Assembly: GCA_031396695.1 (NCBI GenBank)
Contig: JANNLG010000190.1
Location: forward strand, 1 to 64,000
Reading direction: 5' to 3'
DNA from: VGRW01 sp031396695
Lineage (GTDB): Bacteria > Myxococcota_A > UBA9160 > SZUA-336
Length of the DNA: 64,000 nt
The notes below the pieces were generated by a model. The model saw only the letters and a program-made list of their open reading frames with translations, ran no database searches and was not told the origin of the DNA. Positions 7,798-15,907 of the stretch are shown piece after piece. The position numbers and the translations under genes are program-made. Positions within the stretch are counted from its first letter, which is position 1. Each line of letters begins with the position of its first letter.

Positions 7798-9228
7798 TCA
7801 GCCGGCGTCGGCTCTGCGCTCGGCGAGCGTCTTCTGGATCTCCGCGACACGTTCGCGTGTCAGCGAGTAGCGAACCAGATACACGAACGCGACGATGCCC
7901 ATGAAGAAGATGCCCGGCCCGTACAGCACGCCGAGGTGGCGCACGACTTCGGGCGAGACTTGACCGGGAACGGCGTTCTCGGGAAAGCGGATCAGATCGA
8001 TCGCGACGCCGGCGATCAGATGCCCGAGTCCCGACGACGCCTTGCCGGAAAATGCGATCGCGCCGAAGAAGATGCCCTCCTGGCGCCGGCCGGTGTCGAA
8101 CTCGTGCTCGTCGACCAGGTCCGCCATCATCGAGCCCGCCGCCACCAGACCCGCGCCGCCGCCGAACGCCGCCAGGAAGCCGCACACCGACAGCAGACCC
8201 AGGTAGAGACCGGTCTGCTCTTTTGCCGGCCAGAAACCGACCAGCTTCAGCAAGAGCGGCAGCATCGCGAAGATCGCGAACACGAGCGTGCCCCACAGGA
8301 ACGTGGGTTTCTTGTCGATGCGCCGCGACGCGATCGTCCAGAACGGAACGCCGATCACGATGCCCGATACGCCGAGCAAGCCGACGATTCCGATCTGCTG
8401 TGTGGTGAGCTCCCAGAAGTGGGTCGAGACGTGCAGGCCGAGCTCCGACTGGATTCCGCGCATCACGAAGAAGATCAGCACGCCGACGAACAGCGAGCGG
8501 AACGACGGGCTCGCGAGCGCATCGCGCAGCTCCGTCGTCAGCCGCTTGATGCTGAACGAGGCGTGCACGTGCAGCGGTTCGAGCAGCACGGGAATGCGCG
8601 AGTGCGTGCCGAGCGCGGACAACAGCACCACCACGATCGATGCGCAGGCGAAGAAGAACGCGTAGTGCGGGTAGGCGAGCGGATTCAACTGCCCGACCGG
8701 AAACTCGGGCGTCGCGCGCAAGAAGACGAACAGACCGAGCACGAGCGTCGCGACGCCGCCGAGCACGCCGAACAGCGTGCGATAGCCGACGATTCCGGTG
8801 CGCTCGTGGTAGTCGGCCGTGAGCTCCGCTCCGAGCGCGTTGTGCGGCACCAGGTAGAGCGCCATGGTCGTGCGGACCGAGATCGCCATCATCGTGAGCC
8901 AGACGAACAGACCCGTCTCGCCGAGCCCTTCGGGCGGCACGAACAGGAAGTAGAAGCTGATTCCGAACGGGATCGCCGCCGCGTACATGAACGGGTGACG
9001 GCGTCCCCACTTGCCTTTGTGCGCGTCGGAGAACGAGCCGATCATCGGGTCGATCACGGCGTCGAAGACGAGCGCGATCGCGGTCGCGAGACCGGCGAGC
9101 GTGCCCGACAGACCGAGCACCTGGTTGTAGTAGAAGAACAGGAAGGTCTCGAAGGAGCTGTTCTTGAAGCCCTCGCCGAGCTGTCCGATTCCGTACGCGA
9201 TCTTGGTGTAGAGACGAAGCGGTGGCAC
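7798..9228 (-). CDS. GPH-family (MelB-like) cation:sugar symporter
   Basis: A 476-residue transporter with about 12 membrane helices. The N-terminal segment YGIGQLGEGFKNSSF, the loop DPMIGSFSDAHKGKWGRRHP, and HNALGAELTADYHERT are typical of the glycoside-pentoside-hexuronide symporters of the major facilitator superfamily. A late MADLVDEHEFDTGRRQEGIFFG segment also fits the family. Members take up sugars or glycosides with Na+ or H+; many distant members have unknown substrates. The GTG start at 9228 is chosen because homology begins there and a TACGAT element lies six bases upstream. An open frame extends further upstream, but its serine- and arginine-rich product looks non-coding. Confidence 0.88.
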   Translation of the reverse strand: MPPLRLYTKIAYGIGQLGEGFKNSSFETFLFFYYNQVLGLSGTLAGLATAIALVFDAVIDPMIGSFSDAHKGKWGRRHPFMYAAAIPFGISFYFLFVPPEGLGETGLFVWLTMMAISVRTTMALYLVPHNALGAELTADYHERTGIVGYRTLFGVLGGVATLVLGLFVFLRATPEFPVGQLNPLAYPHYAFFFACASIVVVLLSALGTHSRIPVLLEPLHVHASFSIKRLTTELRDALASPSFRSLFVGVLIFFVMRGIQSELGLHVSTHFWELTTQQIGIVGLLGVSGIVIGVPFWTIASRRIDKKPTFLWGTLVFAIFAMLPLLLKLVGFWPAKEQTGLYLGLLSVCGFLAAFGGGAGLVAAGSMMADLVDEHEFDTGRRQEGIFFGAIAFSGKASSGLGHLIAGVAIDLIRFPENAVPGQVSPEVVRHLGVLYGPGIFFMGIVAFVYLVRYSLTRERVAEIQKTLAERRADAG

Positions 9229-9240
9229 GCGCGGATCGTA
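9229..9240 (-). promoter_or_regulatory. Leaderless-type -10 element (TACGAT)
   Basis: TACGAT on the minus strand ends six bases before the GTG of the GPH transporter with no ribosome-binding site between. It matches the spacing seen at many other starts in the window. Confidence 0.5.
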
Positions 9241-9262
9241 CGCGAATCGCCGGGCGCGTGTC

Positions 9263-10054
9263 CTACTCCTGCGGGATGAACTGCTTGAAGAGCGGCACCA
9301 GGTTCGGACCCTTGCGGATGGTGTGTCCGCCATCGACCGGGATCAGCTGACCGGTGATCCAGCTCGACTCGTCCGAGAGCAGGAACGCGACCAGCTTCGC
9401 CACGTCCGCGGGCTCGCCGATGCGCGAGATCGGCATCAGCGACAGGTATTCGTCGCGCGAGACCGGCACCGTCGCGAGCGCGGCCGCGAGCGGCGTGTGC
9501 ACGACCCCCGGCAGCACCGAGTTCACGCGGATGTTCTGCTCGCCGAGCTCATCGGCCGCGCAGCGGGTCAGCATGTCGAGCCCGGCCTTCGAGACGCAGT
9601 AGGCGCTCATCCACGGGTGCGTCAGCGCGCCCGCGATCGAGCTCACGTTCACGATGCTGCCGCCGCCCGCGTCGAGCATCGCGCGCGCCTCGGCGCGCAC
9701 GCAGCGGAAGGCTCCCGTCAGGTTGGTCGCGAGCACGCGTTCGAACTCCGCGGTCGTCGTGCGCAAGAGCGGCCCCGCGCTGCCCGTGCCGGCCGAGTTC
9801 ACCGCCAGGTCGAGCCGGCCGAATCGACTCACGGTCGCGGCCACCGCGTCGTCGACGGACTTGTCGTCGGTCACGTCGCAGGCGACCCAGGCGGCGTTGG
9901 GTCCGAGCTTGTCGACCGCCTCGCGGAGCGTGTCCTCGCGGCGCGCGCAGATCATCACTCGGCCCCCGGATGCGACGATCGTCTGCGCGCAGCCGAAGCC
10001 GATCCCCGTCGCGCCCGCGGTCACGAACGCGACCTTTCCCGAAAGATCCGGCAT
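9263..10054 (-). CDS. Short-chain dehydrogenase/reductase (SDR)
   Basis: A 263-residue classical SDR. It has the cofactor motif TAGATGIGFG, the NSAG structural motif (LAVNSAGTGSAG), the catalytic serine in SIVNVSSIAGA, and the YxxxK pair in YCVSKAGLD. The C-terminus GQLIPVDGGHTI is standard. It oxidises or reduces an alcohol/ketone pair with NAD(P). The family relatives that come to mind are 2,4-dienoyl- or 3-oxoacyl-type reductases, but the substrate cannot be fixed. Its ATG shares one base with the TGA of the upstream P450 gene, so the P450 product and this enzyme probably act in succession on the same molecule. Confidence 0.9.
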   Translation of the reverse strand: MPDLSGKVAFVTAGATGIGFGCAQTIVASGGRVMICARREDTLREAVDKLGPNAAWVACDVTDDKSVDDAVAATVSRFGRLDLAVNSAGTGSAGPLLRTTTAEFERVLATNLTGAFRCVRAEARAMLDAGGGSIVNVSSIAGALTHPWMSAYCVSKAGLDMLTRCAADELGEQNIRVNSVLPGVVHTPLAAALATVPVSRDEYLSLMPISRIGEPADVAKLVAFLLSDESSWITGQLIPVDGGHTIRKGPNLVPLFKQFIPQE

Positions 10055-11256
10055 CAGTTCCCCCTCGGCGTGAAGCGCACCGGCATGCGCTCGATGCCCA
10101 CGATGAAATTCGACGGCCGCAGCTCGAGCTTCTCGCTCGTCGCGAGCTCCATGTCGGGCAGGTGCGCGAGCAGCTCCTCGAACATCACGCGCAGCTCGAG
10201 CCGCGCCAGGCTCGAGCCCAGGCACGAGTGCGCGCCGTAGCCGCCGAATGCGACGTGGTCGTTCGGGTCGCGATCGACGTGCAGCTCGTCCGCGTGCTCG
10301 AACACGCGCTCGTCTCGGTTCCCGGACGGGTACAAGAGCAGCAGCTTGTCGCCCTCGCGGATCCTCTGGCCACGCAGCTCGGTGTCGCGCGTCGCGGTGC
10401 GGTTCATGTTCACGATCGGCGTCACCCAGCGCAGCAGCTCCTCGACCGCGGTCGGAATCAGGCTCGGCTCCGCGACGAGCTTCGCACGCTCGGCCGGGTT
10501 CTGGATCAGCGCCTGCATGCCGCCGGTGATGACGTGGCGCGTGGTCTCGTCGCCGCCGACCAGGATCAACAGGCTCTCCTGCACGAGCTCTTCGTCGGCG
10601 AGCCCCTCGCCGTCGATCTCCGCATGCACGAGCACGCTCATCAAGTCGTCCTGCGGCGGCTTCGCGCGCCGATCGGCGATCACGCGCAGCGCGTACTGCA
10701 CGTACTCGCCCGCGGAGTGCGCCGCGCGGGTCATGACCTCGACCGACGCGGTGCCGTTGGTGGCGGCGATCAGCTCGTCCGACCAGCGCAGCAGCATGTC
10801 GTGGTCCTCGGCCGCCACGCCGAGCAGATCTCCGATCACGATCATCGGCAGCGGCGCCGCGACCTCGCGCACGAATTCGCACTCGCCGCGCGCAGCCACC
10901 TTCGCGATCAGACTGCGGCAGATCTCGCGGATGCGCGGCTCGTGGTCGGCCACGCGCCGCGGCGTGAAGCCCTTGTTGACCAGGTTCCGCCGGCGCCGGT
11001 GCTGCGGATCGTCGAGATTGATCATCGACGGGATCGGCGGCGAGTCCGGCCGCGAGCTCATGCGCGAGCAGAAGACCTCCGGGTTCTTCGAGATCGCCAT
11101 GATGTCTTCGTGCAGGCTGACGCCCCAGAGCTTGCCCGTCTCGTCCCAGTACACCGGTGCGTGTCGGCGCATCCAGCGGTAGTGGTCGAAGGGCCGGTCG
11201 AGGTAGAACTGCCCGTCGAGCAGGCGGATCTCCGGGTTCGAGGGCGTCGTGGCCAT
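10054..11256 (-). CDS. Cytochrome P450
   Basis: A 400-residue soluble bacterial P450. It has an I-helix oxygen-binding motif VGGDETTRH, a K-helix ExxR (EELLRW), and the heme-ligand loop FGGYGAHSCLG with Cys345. This class hydroxylates hydrophobic substrates such as steroids, terpenoids or fatty acids, with electrons from ferredoxin and its reductase. No redox partner gene is present in the window. The gene leads a two-gene unit with an SDR and is divergent from an SDR-LLM pair. The ATG follows a TAGAAT element by five bases with no ribosome-binding site, which supports this start. The substrate is unknown; alcohol formation followed by SDR oxidation is a reasonable inference. Confidence 0.93.
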   Translation of the reverse strand: MATTPSNPEIRLLDGQFYLDRPFDHYRWMRRHAPVYWDETGKLWGVSLHEDIMAISKNPEVFCSRMSSRPDSPPIPSMINLDDPQHRRRRNLVNKGFTPRRVADHEPRIREICRSLIAKVAARGECEFVREVAAPLPMIVIGDLLGVAAEDHDMLLRWSDELIAATNGTASVEVMTRAAHSAGEYVQYALRVIADRRAKPPQDDLMSVLVHAEIDGEGLADEELVQESLLILVGGDETTRHVITGGMQALIQNPAERAKLVAEPSLIPTAVEELLRWVTPIVNMNRTATRDTELRGQRIREGDKLLLLYPSGNRDERVFEHADELHVDRDPNDHVAFGGYGAHSCLGSSLARLELRVMFEELLAHLPDMELATSEKLELRPSNFIVGIERMPVRFTPRGN

Positions 11257-11260
11257 GCGC

Positions 11261-11285
11261 CATTCTAGCCCGAGGGCATAGAATG
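11261..11285. promoter_or_regulatory. Symmetric divergent promoter (two TAGAATG elements)
   Basis: CATTCTA and TAGAATG form a perfect 7-bp inverted repeat with an 11-base centre. The left copy is a -10 pointing at the P450 start five bases away (leaderless). The right copy is a -10 for the SDR gene at 11303, whose leader carries AGGAG at 11293-11297. Confidence 0.55.
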
Positions 11286-11302
11286 CTGCGCCAGGAGACG
11301 TG

Positions 11303-12094
11303 ATGGGCAGACTCGAAGGCAAGGTGGCGATCGTGACGGGCGGTGCGTCGGGGATCGGCGCGGCGACGCTCGCGCGGCTCGCCTCCGAGGGTGCGCGCGT
11401 GGTCTGCGCGGACGTGAACGACGAGGCCGGCGAGCGCGTCGCGAAGGAGATCGTCGCGCGCGGAGGCGTGGCGCTGCACCAGCACTGCGACGTGTCGGAA
11501 CTCGCGCAGGTCGAAGCCGCAGTTTCGCGCGCCTGCAAGGAGTTCGGCGGGCTCGACGTCATGTTCAACAACGCCGCCTGGTCCGGCGGCGGCTACGTGC
11601 ACACGATCGATCCCGCGATCTGGGACAAAAGCCTGCGCGTGATGCTGTCGGCGGTCTTCTACGGAATTCGCGCGGCCGTGCCGGCGATGCTCGAACGCGG
11701 CGGAGGCTCGATCGTGAACACCGCCTCGGTCGAGGGAATGTTCGGCGAGATCCTGGCTTCGCCCTACGCGACCGCGAAGGCGGGCGTGATCAACCTGACG
11801 CGAAACGCGGCGATCGAGTACGGCCGCGTCGGCATTCGCGTGAACTCGATCTCGCCCGGCGTGGTCGAAACGCCGATGCTGGAGCTGATGCTGCGCGCGG
11901 GACGCCGCACGCGCGAGGAGCTCGCCGACATGCACGCGCTCGGCCGGCTGCTGCGTCCGGAGGAGATCGCGAATCTCGTGTTGTTCCTGGCCTCGAGTGA
12001 GTCGTCCGCGATCACCGGCGCGAACCTCGTGATCGACGGTGGGCTCACGGCCGGTCTGCATCTCACGGGGTTTCCGCCGCTCGCGAGGTCGTAG
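11303..12094 (+). CDS. Short-chain dehydrogenase/reductase (SDR)
   Basis: A 263-residue classical SDR. Motifs are TGGASGIGAAT (cofactor), NNAAWSGGG, the catalytic serine in SIVNTASVEGM, YATAKAG (YxxxK), and C-terminal GANLVIDGGLTAG. A GTG three bases earlier is in frame, but the ATG has the better distance to AGGAG. It is followed after six bases by an LLM-type oxidoreductase gene, and the pair is divergent from the P450-SDR pair. All four may serve catabolism or modification of a lipid or steroid-like compound; that grouping is inference from context. Confidence 0.9.
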   Translation: MGRLEGKVAIVTGGASGIGAATLARLASEGARVVCADVNDEAGERVAKEIVARGGVALHQHCDVSELAQVEAAVSRACKEFGGLDVMFNNAAWSGGGYVHTIDPAIWDKSLRVMLSAVFYGIRAAVPAMLERGGGSIVNTASVEGMFGEILASPYATAKAGVINLTRNAAIEYGRVGIRVNSISPGVVETPMLELMLRAGRRTREELADMHALGRLLRPEEIANLVLFLASSESSAITGANLVIDGGLTAGLHLTGFPPLARS

Positions 12095-12100
12095 GCGCGC

Positions 12101-12943
12101 GTGAAGCACGGATTGTACCTGCCGAACTTCGGTCCGTTCGGCGACGCGCGGCTGCTCGCGGAGCTCGCGCGCGAGGCCGAACGCGCGGGCTGGGACGGCT
12201 TCTTCTTGTGGGATCACATCGCGCGTCCCGGCGCGCCAGCGGTCGTGGATCCGTGGATCGCACTCGCGGCGATCGCGGTCGCGACCGAGCGCATCCGCAT
12301 CGGCGCGCTCGTCACGCCGATCGCGCGCCGTCGCCCGTGGAAGCTCGCGCGCGAGACCGTCTCGCTCGATCGACTCTCGAACGGGCGGCTCGTCTTCGGC
12401 GCGGGACTCGGCAGCGCCGGCGGCGCCGACGTGGAGTGGGCAGCGCTTGGTGAAGAGACCGGTCTGGTGCGCCGGGCGCGGCTGCTCGACGAGGGGCTCG
12501 CGATCCTGAACGGACTGTGGAGCGGCGAGCCGTTCGATTTCTCGGGCCGCGAGCACGCCGTGCGCGGCGCGCAGTTCCTGCCCAAGCCGCTGCAGACGCC
12601 GCGCATCCCGATCTGGATCGCGGCGTACTGGCCGCACCGTGCGCCCATCCTTCGGGCCGCACGCTGGGACGGACTCTTCGCGCTCTTTCGCGACGGCCCG
12701 CCGCACGACGTGGCCCAGCTCGCGGAGGCCGTCGCACTGCTGCGCGCGTCGCGCATGGGCGATGCGCCGTTCGACGTCGTGTACTGCGCCGATCGCGAGA
12801 CGCCGGTCGAGCCCTACGCGCGCGCGGGCGCGACCTGGTGGCTCGCGCACATCAAGCCCGAAGCCTTCGGCGCGAGCTGGACGGAGCCGTGGCCGCTCGA
12901 GCGCATGCGCGCGCGCATCGCGAGCGGTCCGCCGCGCTCCTAG
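12101..12943 (+). CDS. LLM-class flavin/F420-dependent oxidoreductase
   Basis: A 280-residue TIM-barrel enzyme of the bacterial luciferase-like superfamily. It is recognised by the N-terminal GLYLPNFGPFGD, WDGFFLWDHI, IRIGALVTPIARRRP and the SNGRLVFGAGLGS segment. Members use FMN or coenzyme F420 for two-electron redox or monooxygenation; the cofactor cannot be told apart here. It starts at a GTG six bases after the SDR stop and is probably cotranscribed with it. Its 3' end faces the MFS gene with a ten-base gap. Confidence 0.85.
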   Translation: MKHGLYLPNFGPFGDARLLAELAREAERAGWDGFFLWDHIARPGAPAVVDPWIALAAIAVATERIRIGALVTPIARRRPWKLARETVSLDRLSNGRLVFGAGLGSAGGADVEWAALGEETGLVRRARLLDEGLAILNGLWSGEPFDFSGREHAVRGAQFLPKPLQTPRIPIWIAAYWPHRAPILRAARWDGLFALFRDGPPHDVAQLAEAVALLRASRMGDAPFDVVYCADRETPVEPYARAGATWWLAHIKPEAFGASWTEPWPLERMRARIASGPPRS

Positions 12944-12953
12944 CGACGACGCG

Positions 12954-14111
12954 CTACGCGCGAGCCCTGCGGCTCGAGACGACCAGCAGCGCCAGGCCGA
13001 TCGGCTGCACGGCGAGGGTCGCGAGCGCGACGCCGAGGCCGAAGCGGTCCGCCAGGAATCCGATCGCGATCGGCAGCGGCAGCTCGATCACGCCGAACAG
13101 CGTCAGCACCGCGTTCACCGCGCCGGAGCGCTCGGGCAGCGCGCGGTACGCCTGCGCCTTCGCGATCGGGTACTGCAGCGCGACCAGCGCGCCGGTCACG
13201 AACAGCCAGAACGACGCCGACGTGGCGCTCTGCGCCGACAGGAACGCGAACCACGAGACTGCGCAGCCGATCGCGCTCGCGAGCAGCAGGCGCAGCGGCG
13301 CGACTCGGCGCAACAGAGCCTCGCCGGCGAGCAGCCCGACGATCGCGCCGACGATCTCGGCCGAGAGCGCGCTCGTGCGTTCCGCGAGCGAGAGCTCGAG
13401 CACGTCGCGCAGGTACAGGCTCGCGAACGCGACCATGATCTCGTCGAGCAGCGCGCACAGCGACACGCCGATCGCCCAGCGCAGCAGGAGCGGCTCGCGC
13501 AGCGCCGAGACGAGCGCTGCGCGCAGCGACGCGCGGGGCTCGGCGTCGTCGCGGCTCGCGCTCGGCTCGGGAAACTCGCGCGTCCAGAGCAACGCGGCGT
13601 ATCCGACCATGACCGCGCCGACCGCCACGAAGCTCGTGCGCCAGCCCGAGGCGAACATCGCCGTGACCGCGATCAGAATCGGTGTCGCGAGATCGCCGAG
13701 CGCACCCGCGAACGTCCAGCGCAGGAGCGCGCGCTCGAGCCCGCTTCGCGACGCGTCCGCGAGCGTCGCCTGCGCGAGCGCGACGCCGCAGCCCGAGAGC
13801 GGACCGTACAGGAGCAGCGCGACGACCAGGAACCCGTAGCCCGGCGCGAGCCCCGCAGCGACGCAGACGAGTCCGAGCAATGCGAGCCCGCCGCACACGA
13901 ACCAGCGTCGCGGCAGCCGATCTGCGAGCAGGAACAGCGGCGGCTCGAGCACGAAGCCGAGCGCCGTGATCGCGAACAGCAGCCAGCCGGCCGCCTCGGC
14001 GTACGACACGCCGAACTCGCTCTTGATCTCCGGCGAGCCGACGAATGGAATCCCCGACGCCAGCTCGTCGAGGAACGCGACACCAATCAGCAGCGGCGCG
14101 AGCCTCAGCAT
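12954..14111 (-). CDS. Major facilitator superfamily transporter
   Basis: A 385-residue protein with about 12 predicted membrane helices. The segment LFLLADRLPRRW between helices 2 and 3 and the similar IGFLADRFGLGV in the C-terminal half match the loop 2-3 signature of MFS carriers. It has no close match to a substrate-defined subfamily that I recognise, so the cargo and direction are unknown. ATG 14111 is used because a TGGAG site lies at a suitable distance; an in-frame GTG at 14120 is possible. Downstream of the acyl-CoA dehydrogenase gene on the same strand, it may be part of that transcript. Confidence 0.8.
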   Translation of the reverse strand: MLRLAPLLIGVAFLDELASGIPFVGSPEIKSEFGVSYAEAAGWLLFAITALGFVLEPPLFLLADRLPRRWFVCGGLALLGLVCVAAGLAPGYGFLVVALLLYGPLSGCGVALAQATLADASRSGLERALLRWTFAGALGDLATPILIAVTAMFASGWRTSFVAVGAVMVGYAALLWTREFPEPSASRDDAEPRASLRAALVSALREPLLLRWAIGVSLCALLDEIMVAFASLYLRDVLELSLAERTSALSAEIVGAIVGLLAGEALLRRVAPLRLLLASAIGCAVSWFAFLSAQSATSASFWLFVTGALVALQYPIAKAQAYRALPERSGAVNAVLTLFGVIELPLPIAIGFLADRFGLGVALATLAVQPIGLALLVVSSRRARA

Positions 14112-14130
14112 CCCGCGCACTCCAGGCCCG

Positions 14131-15300
14131 CTATCCCGCGATCGCGTCGAGCCCCGTCAGTTCCTTGCCGATGATCAGCGTGTGGATGTCGTGCGTGCCT
14201 TCGTAGGTGCGCACGGTTTCCAGATTCACCATGTGGCGCATGGAGCAGTAGTCGTCGACGATGCCGTTCGCGCCGAGCATGTCGCGCGCGAGCCGCGCGA
14301 TCTGCAGCGCCACGTCGACGTTGTTCATCTTGGCCATCGACACCATCGCGTGGTGCAGCTTGCCCGCGTCCTTCAAACGTCCGAGCTGCAGCGCGAGCAA
14401 CTGCGCCTTGGTGATCTCGGTGGCCATGAAGGTGAGCTTCTGCTGCGGAATCTGCAGCGAGCCGAGTGGCCGATCGAACACGATCCGCTCGCGCGAGTAG
14501 CGCAGCGCTTCGGAGTAGCAGGCCTGCGCGGCGCCGATCGCCCCCCAGGCGATTCCGTAGCGCGCCTGCGTGAGACAACCGAGCGGGCCCTTCAAGCCCT
14601 TCACACCCGGCAGGCGATTCGCTTCCGGCACGTGCACGTCGGAGAGAAAGAGCTCGCTGGTGATCGAGCCGCGCAAGCTGAACTTGCCCTTCATGTCGCG
14701 CGCTTCGAAGCCGCGCGTGCCGGCCTCGACCAGGAAGCCCTGGATCTCGTCGTCGGTCTGCGCCCACACGATCGCGAGCTGAGCGGCGGTGCCGTTGGTG
14801 ATCCAGCGCTTGGTGCCGTTCAGCACCCAGCCGTCGCCCTTGCGCACCGCGCGCGTGAGCATGCCGCCGGGGTTCGAGCCGTAGTCGGGCTCGGTCAGGC
14901 CGAAGCAGCCGACCACGCGACCCGACGCCATCGGCGGCAGCCAGCGCTCCTTCTGCGCGTCGCTGCCGTAGGCGTAGATCGGGTACATGCACAGGCCGCC
15001 CTGCACCGAGGCGAAGCTGCGCAAGCCCGAGTCGCCGCGCTCGAGCTCCTGCATCACCAGCCCGTACGCGACGTTGTTCATGCCCGCGCAGCCGTAGCCG
15101 TGCAGGTTGGCGCCGAACAGGCCGAGCTCGGCCATCTTCGGCACGAGATCCATCGGGAAGGAGCCGTCCTGGCGGACGTGCTTCACGACGACCGGCAGGA
15201 ATTCCTTGTCCACGAACTCGCGCACCGTGTCGCGCACGATGCGCTCCTCGGGCTCGAGTGAATCCTCGATCCGGTAGAAATCGAGCGGCTCGAAAGACAT
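14131..15300 (-). CDS. Glutaryl-CoA dehydrogenase-like acyl-CoA dehydrogenase
   Basis: A 389-residue flavoenzyme close to the glutaryl-CoA dehydrogenase branch. Signatures are SFASVQGGLCMYPIYAYGS, VGCFGLTEPDYGS, and TYEGTHDIHTLIIGKELTG, which carries the catalytic glutamate region. These enzymes oxidise glutaryl-CoA (and decarboxylate it to crotonyl-CoA) or a related acyl-CoA and pass electrons to electron-transfer flavoprotein. The gene lies four bases after a perfect 13-bp hairpin whose 3' arm contains its GGAGG ribosome-binding site, so its translation is probably controlled. The preceding gene on this strand encodes a coiled-coil protein. Exact acyl substrate is not certain. Confidence 0.88.
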   Translation of the reverse strand: MSFEPLDFYRIEDSLEPEERIVRDTVREFVDKEFLPVVVKHVRQDGSFPMDLVPKMAELGLFGANLHGYGCAGMNNVAYGLVMQELERGDSGLRSFASVQGGLCMYPIYAYGSDAQKERWLPPMASGRVVGCFGLTEPDYGSNPGGMLTRAVRKGDGWVLNGTKRWITNGTAAQLAIVWAQTDDEIQGFLVEAGTRGFEARDMKGKFSLRGSITSELFLSDVHVPEANRLPGVKGLKGPLGCLTQARYGIAWGAIGAAQACYSEALRYSRERIVFDRPLGSLQIPQQKLTFMATEITKAQLLALQLGRLKDAGKLHHAMVSMAKMNNVDVALQIARLARDMLGANGIVDDYCSMRHMVNLETVRTYEGTHDIHTLIIGKELTGLDAIAG

Positions 15301-15303
15301 CTA

Positions 15304-15334
15304 CGCCTCCGGAAGCGATGAGCTTCCGGAGGCG
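15304..15334 (-). promoter_or_regulatory. 13-bp hairpin burying the acyl-CoA dehydrogenase RBS
   Basis: On the minus strand a perfect 13-bp stem with a five-base loop lies between the stop of the coiled-coil gene and the ATG of the dehydrogenase. Its 3' arm ends GGAGGCG, so the Shine-Dalgarno GGAGG (five bases from the ATG) is fully paired. No T-run follows, so a simple intrinsic terminator is less likely. It should lower translation of the dehydrogenase or couple it to ribosomes or an RNA/protein factor. Confidence 0.7.
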
Positions 15335-15340
15335 CGGAAA

Positions 15341-15709
15341 TCAGACGGCCTCGGAGTGTGCCTGCGAGGCGGACCGGCCTTCGGAGAGCTCGGTGAGCTG
15401 CTTCGAGATCTTGTTCATCCGCTTGTTCAGCTTCTCGATCTCGTGCTTCGAGGCAATACCAAAGACGTCGTAGATCTGCGAGCGGGTCACGTCGACGCGC
15501 TCCTCGAGATCCTTGCGGGCGCCCTCGGCGCGCTTGTACAGGTCGGTCTCCTGGACGCGCTCGGTCAGCTTCTCGGCGCGCTTGCGAACTTCGCGTTCGA
15601 CCTTGCGGCGCTGGTGATCGAAGCGCTCGCGCAGGTCCTGGAGCTGCTCGTCGAGACTCTTGAGCGCGTCGTTGAACCGGTCGAACCCACTGGATCGGGT
15701 CTGTGCCAT
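15341..15709 (-). CDS. Coiled-coil protein, phasin-like
   Basis: A 122-residue, highly charged protein. Residues of about 8-60 form a long amphipathic helix or coiled coil, and residues 75-110 form a second (GIASKHEIEKLNKRMNKISK). The mix of helices and an alanine-poor, lysine- and glutamate-rich composition resembles phasin-type or PhaF/PhaI-type granule proteins, in which a C-terminal KHEIEKLNKR-like leucine zipper is common. A role at polyhydroxyalkanoate granules is a reasonable guess, but no other PHA gene is in the window. It has a strong AAGGAGG site and its own promoter candidate. Downstream lies the hairpin-controlled acyl-CoA dehydrogenase. Confidence 0.7.
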   Translation of the reverse strand: MAQTRSSGFDRFNDALKSLDEQLQDLRERFDHQRRKVEREVRKRAEKLTERVQETDLYKRAEGARKDLEERVDVTRSQIYDVFGIASKHEIEKLNKRMNKISKQLTELSEGRSASQAHSEAV

Positions 15710-15745
15710 TTCGAATTCCTCCTTCGCATTCTGCGAACGCCGCGC

Positions 15746-15773
15746 AAACTAACACGATGCGTCAGAGCGTCAA
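15746..15773 (-). promoter_or_regulatory. Sigma-70-type promoter for the coiled-coil gene
   Basis: On the minus strand TTGACG (-35) is followed after 16 bases by TAGTTT (-10), within a stretch distinctly richer in A and T than its surroundings. A leader of roughly 30 bases carrying AAGGAGG follows. Confidence 0.5.
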
Positions 15774-15867
15774 GGGGAATTCTTTTTCGTTTGTTCTTCG
15801 ATAGTTGCGTGAGATTTTCGCGTTCGGGCCTCGGCCGGTTGCGACGCGCTGAGTCGTAAACCCGCGG

Positions 15868-15907
15868 ACTACCAGCGGATCAGCGCCACTACCAGCGGAT
15901 CAGCGCC
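15868..15907. repeat. 20-bp perfect tandem duplication at the end of the fabH-like gene
   Basis: Two adjoining identical 20-base units, 15868-15887 and 15888-15907. The inner copy encodes the last residues and stop codon of the FabH-like protein. The outer copy repeats them just past the stop, so the protein is not changed. It looks like a recent slippage duplication. Confidence 0.9.
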
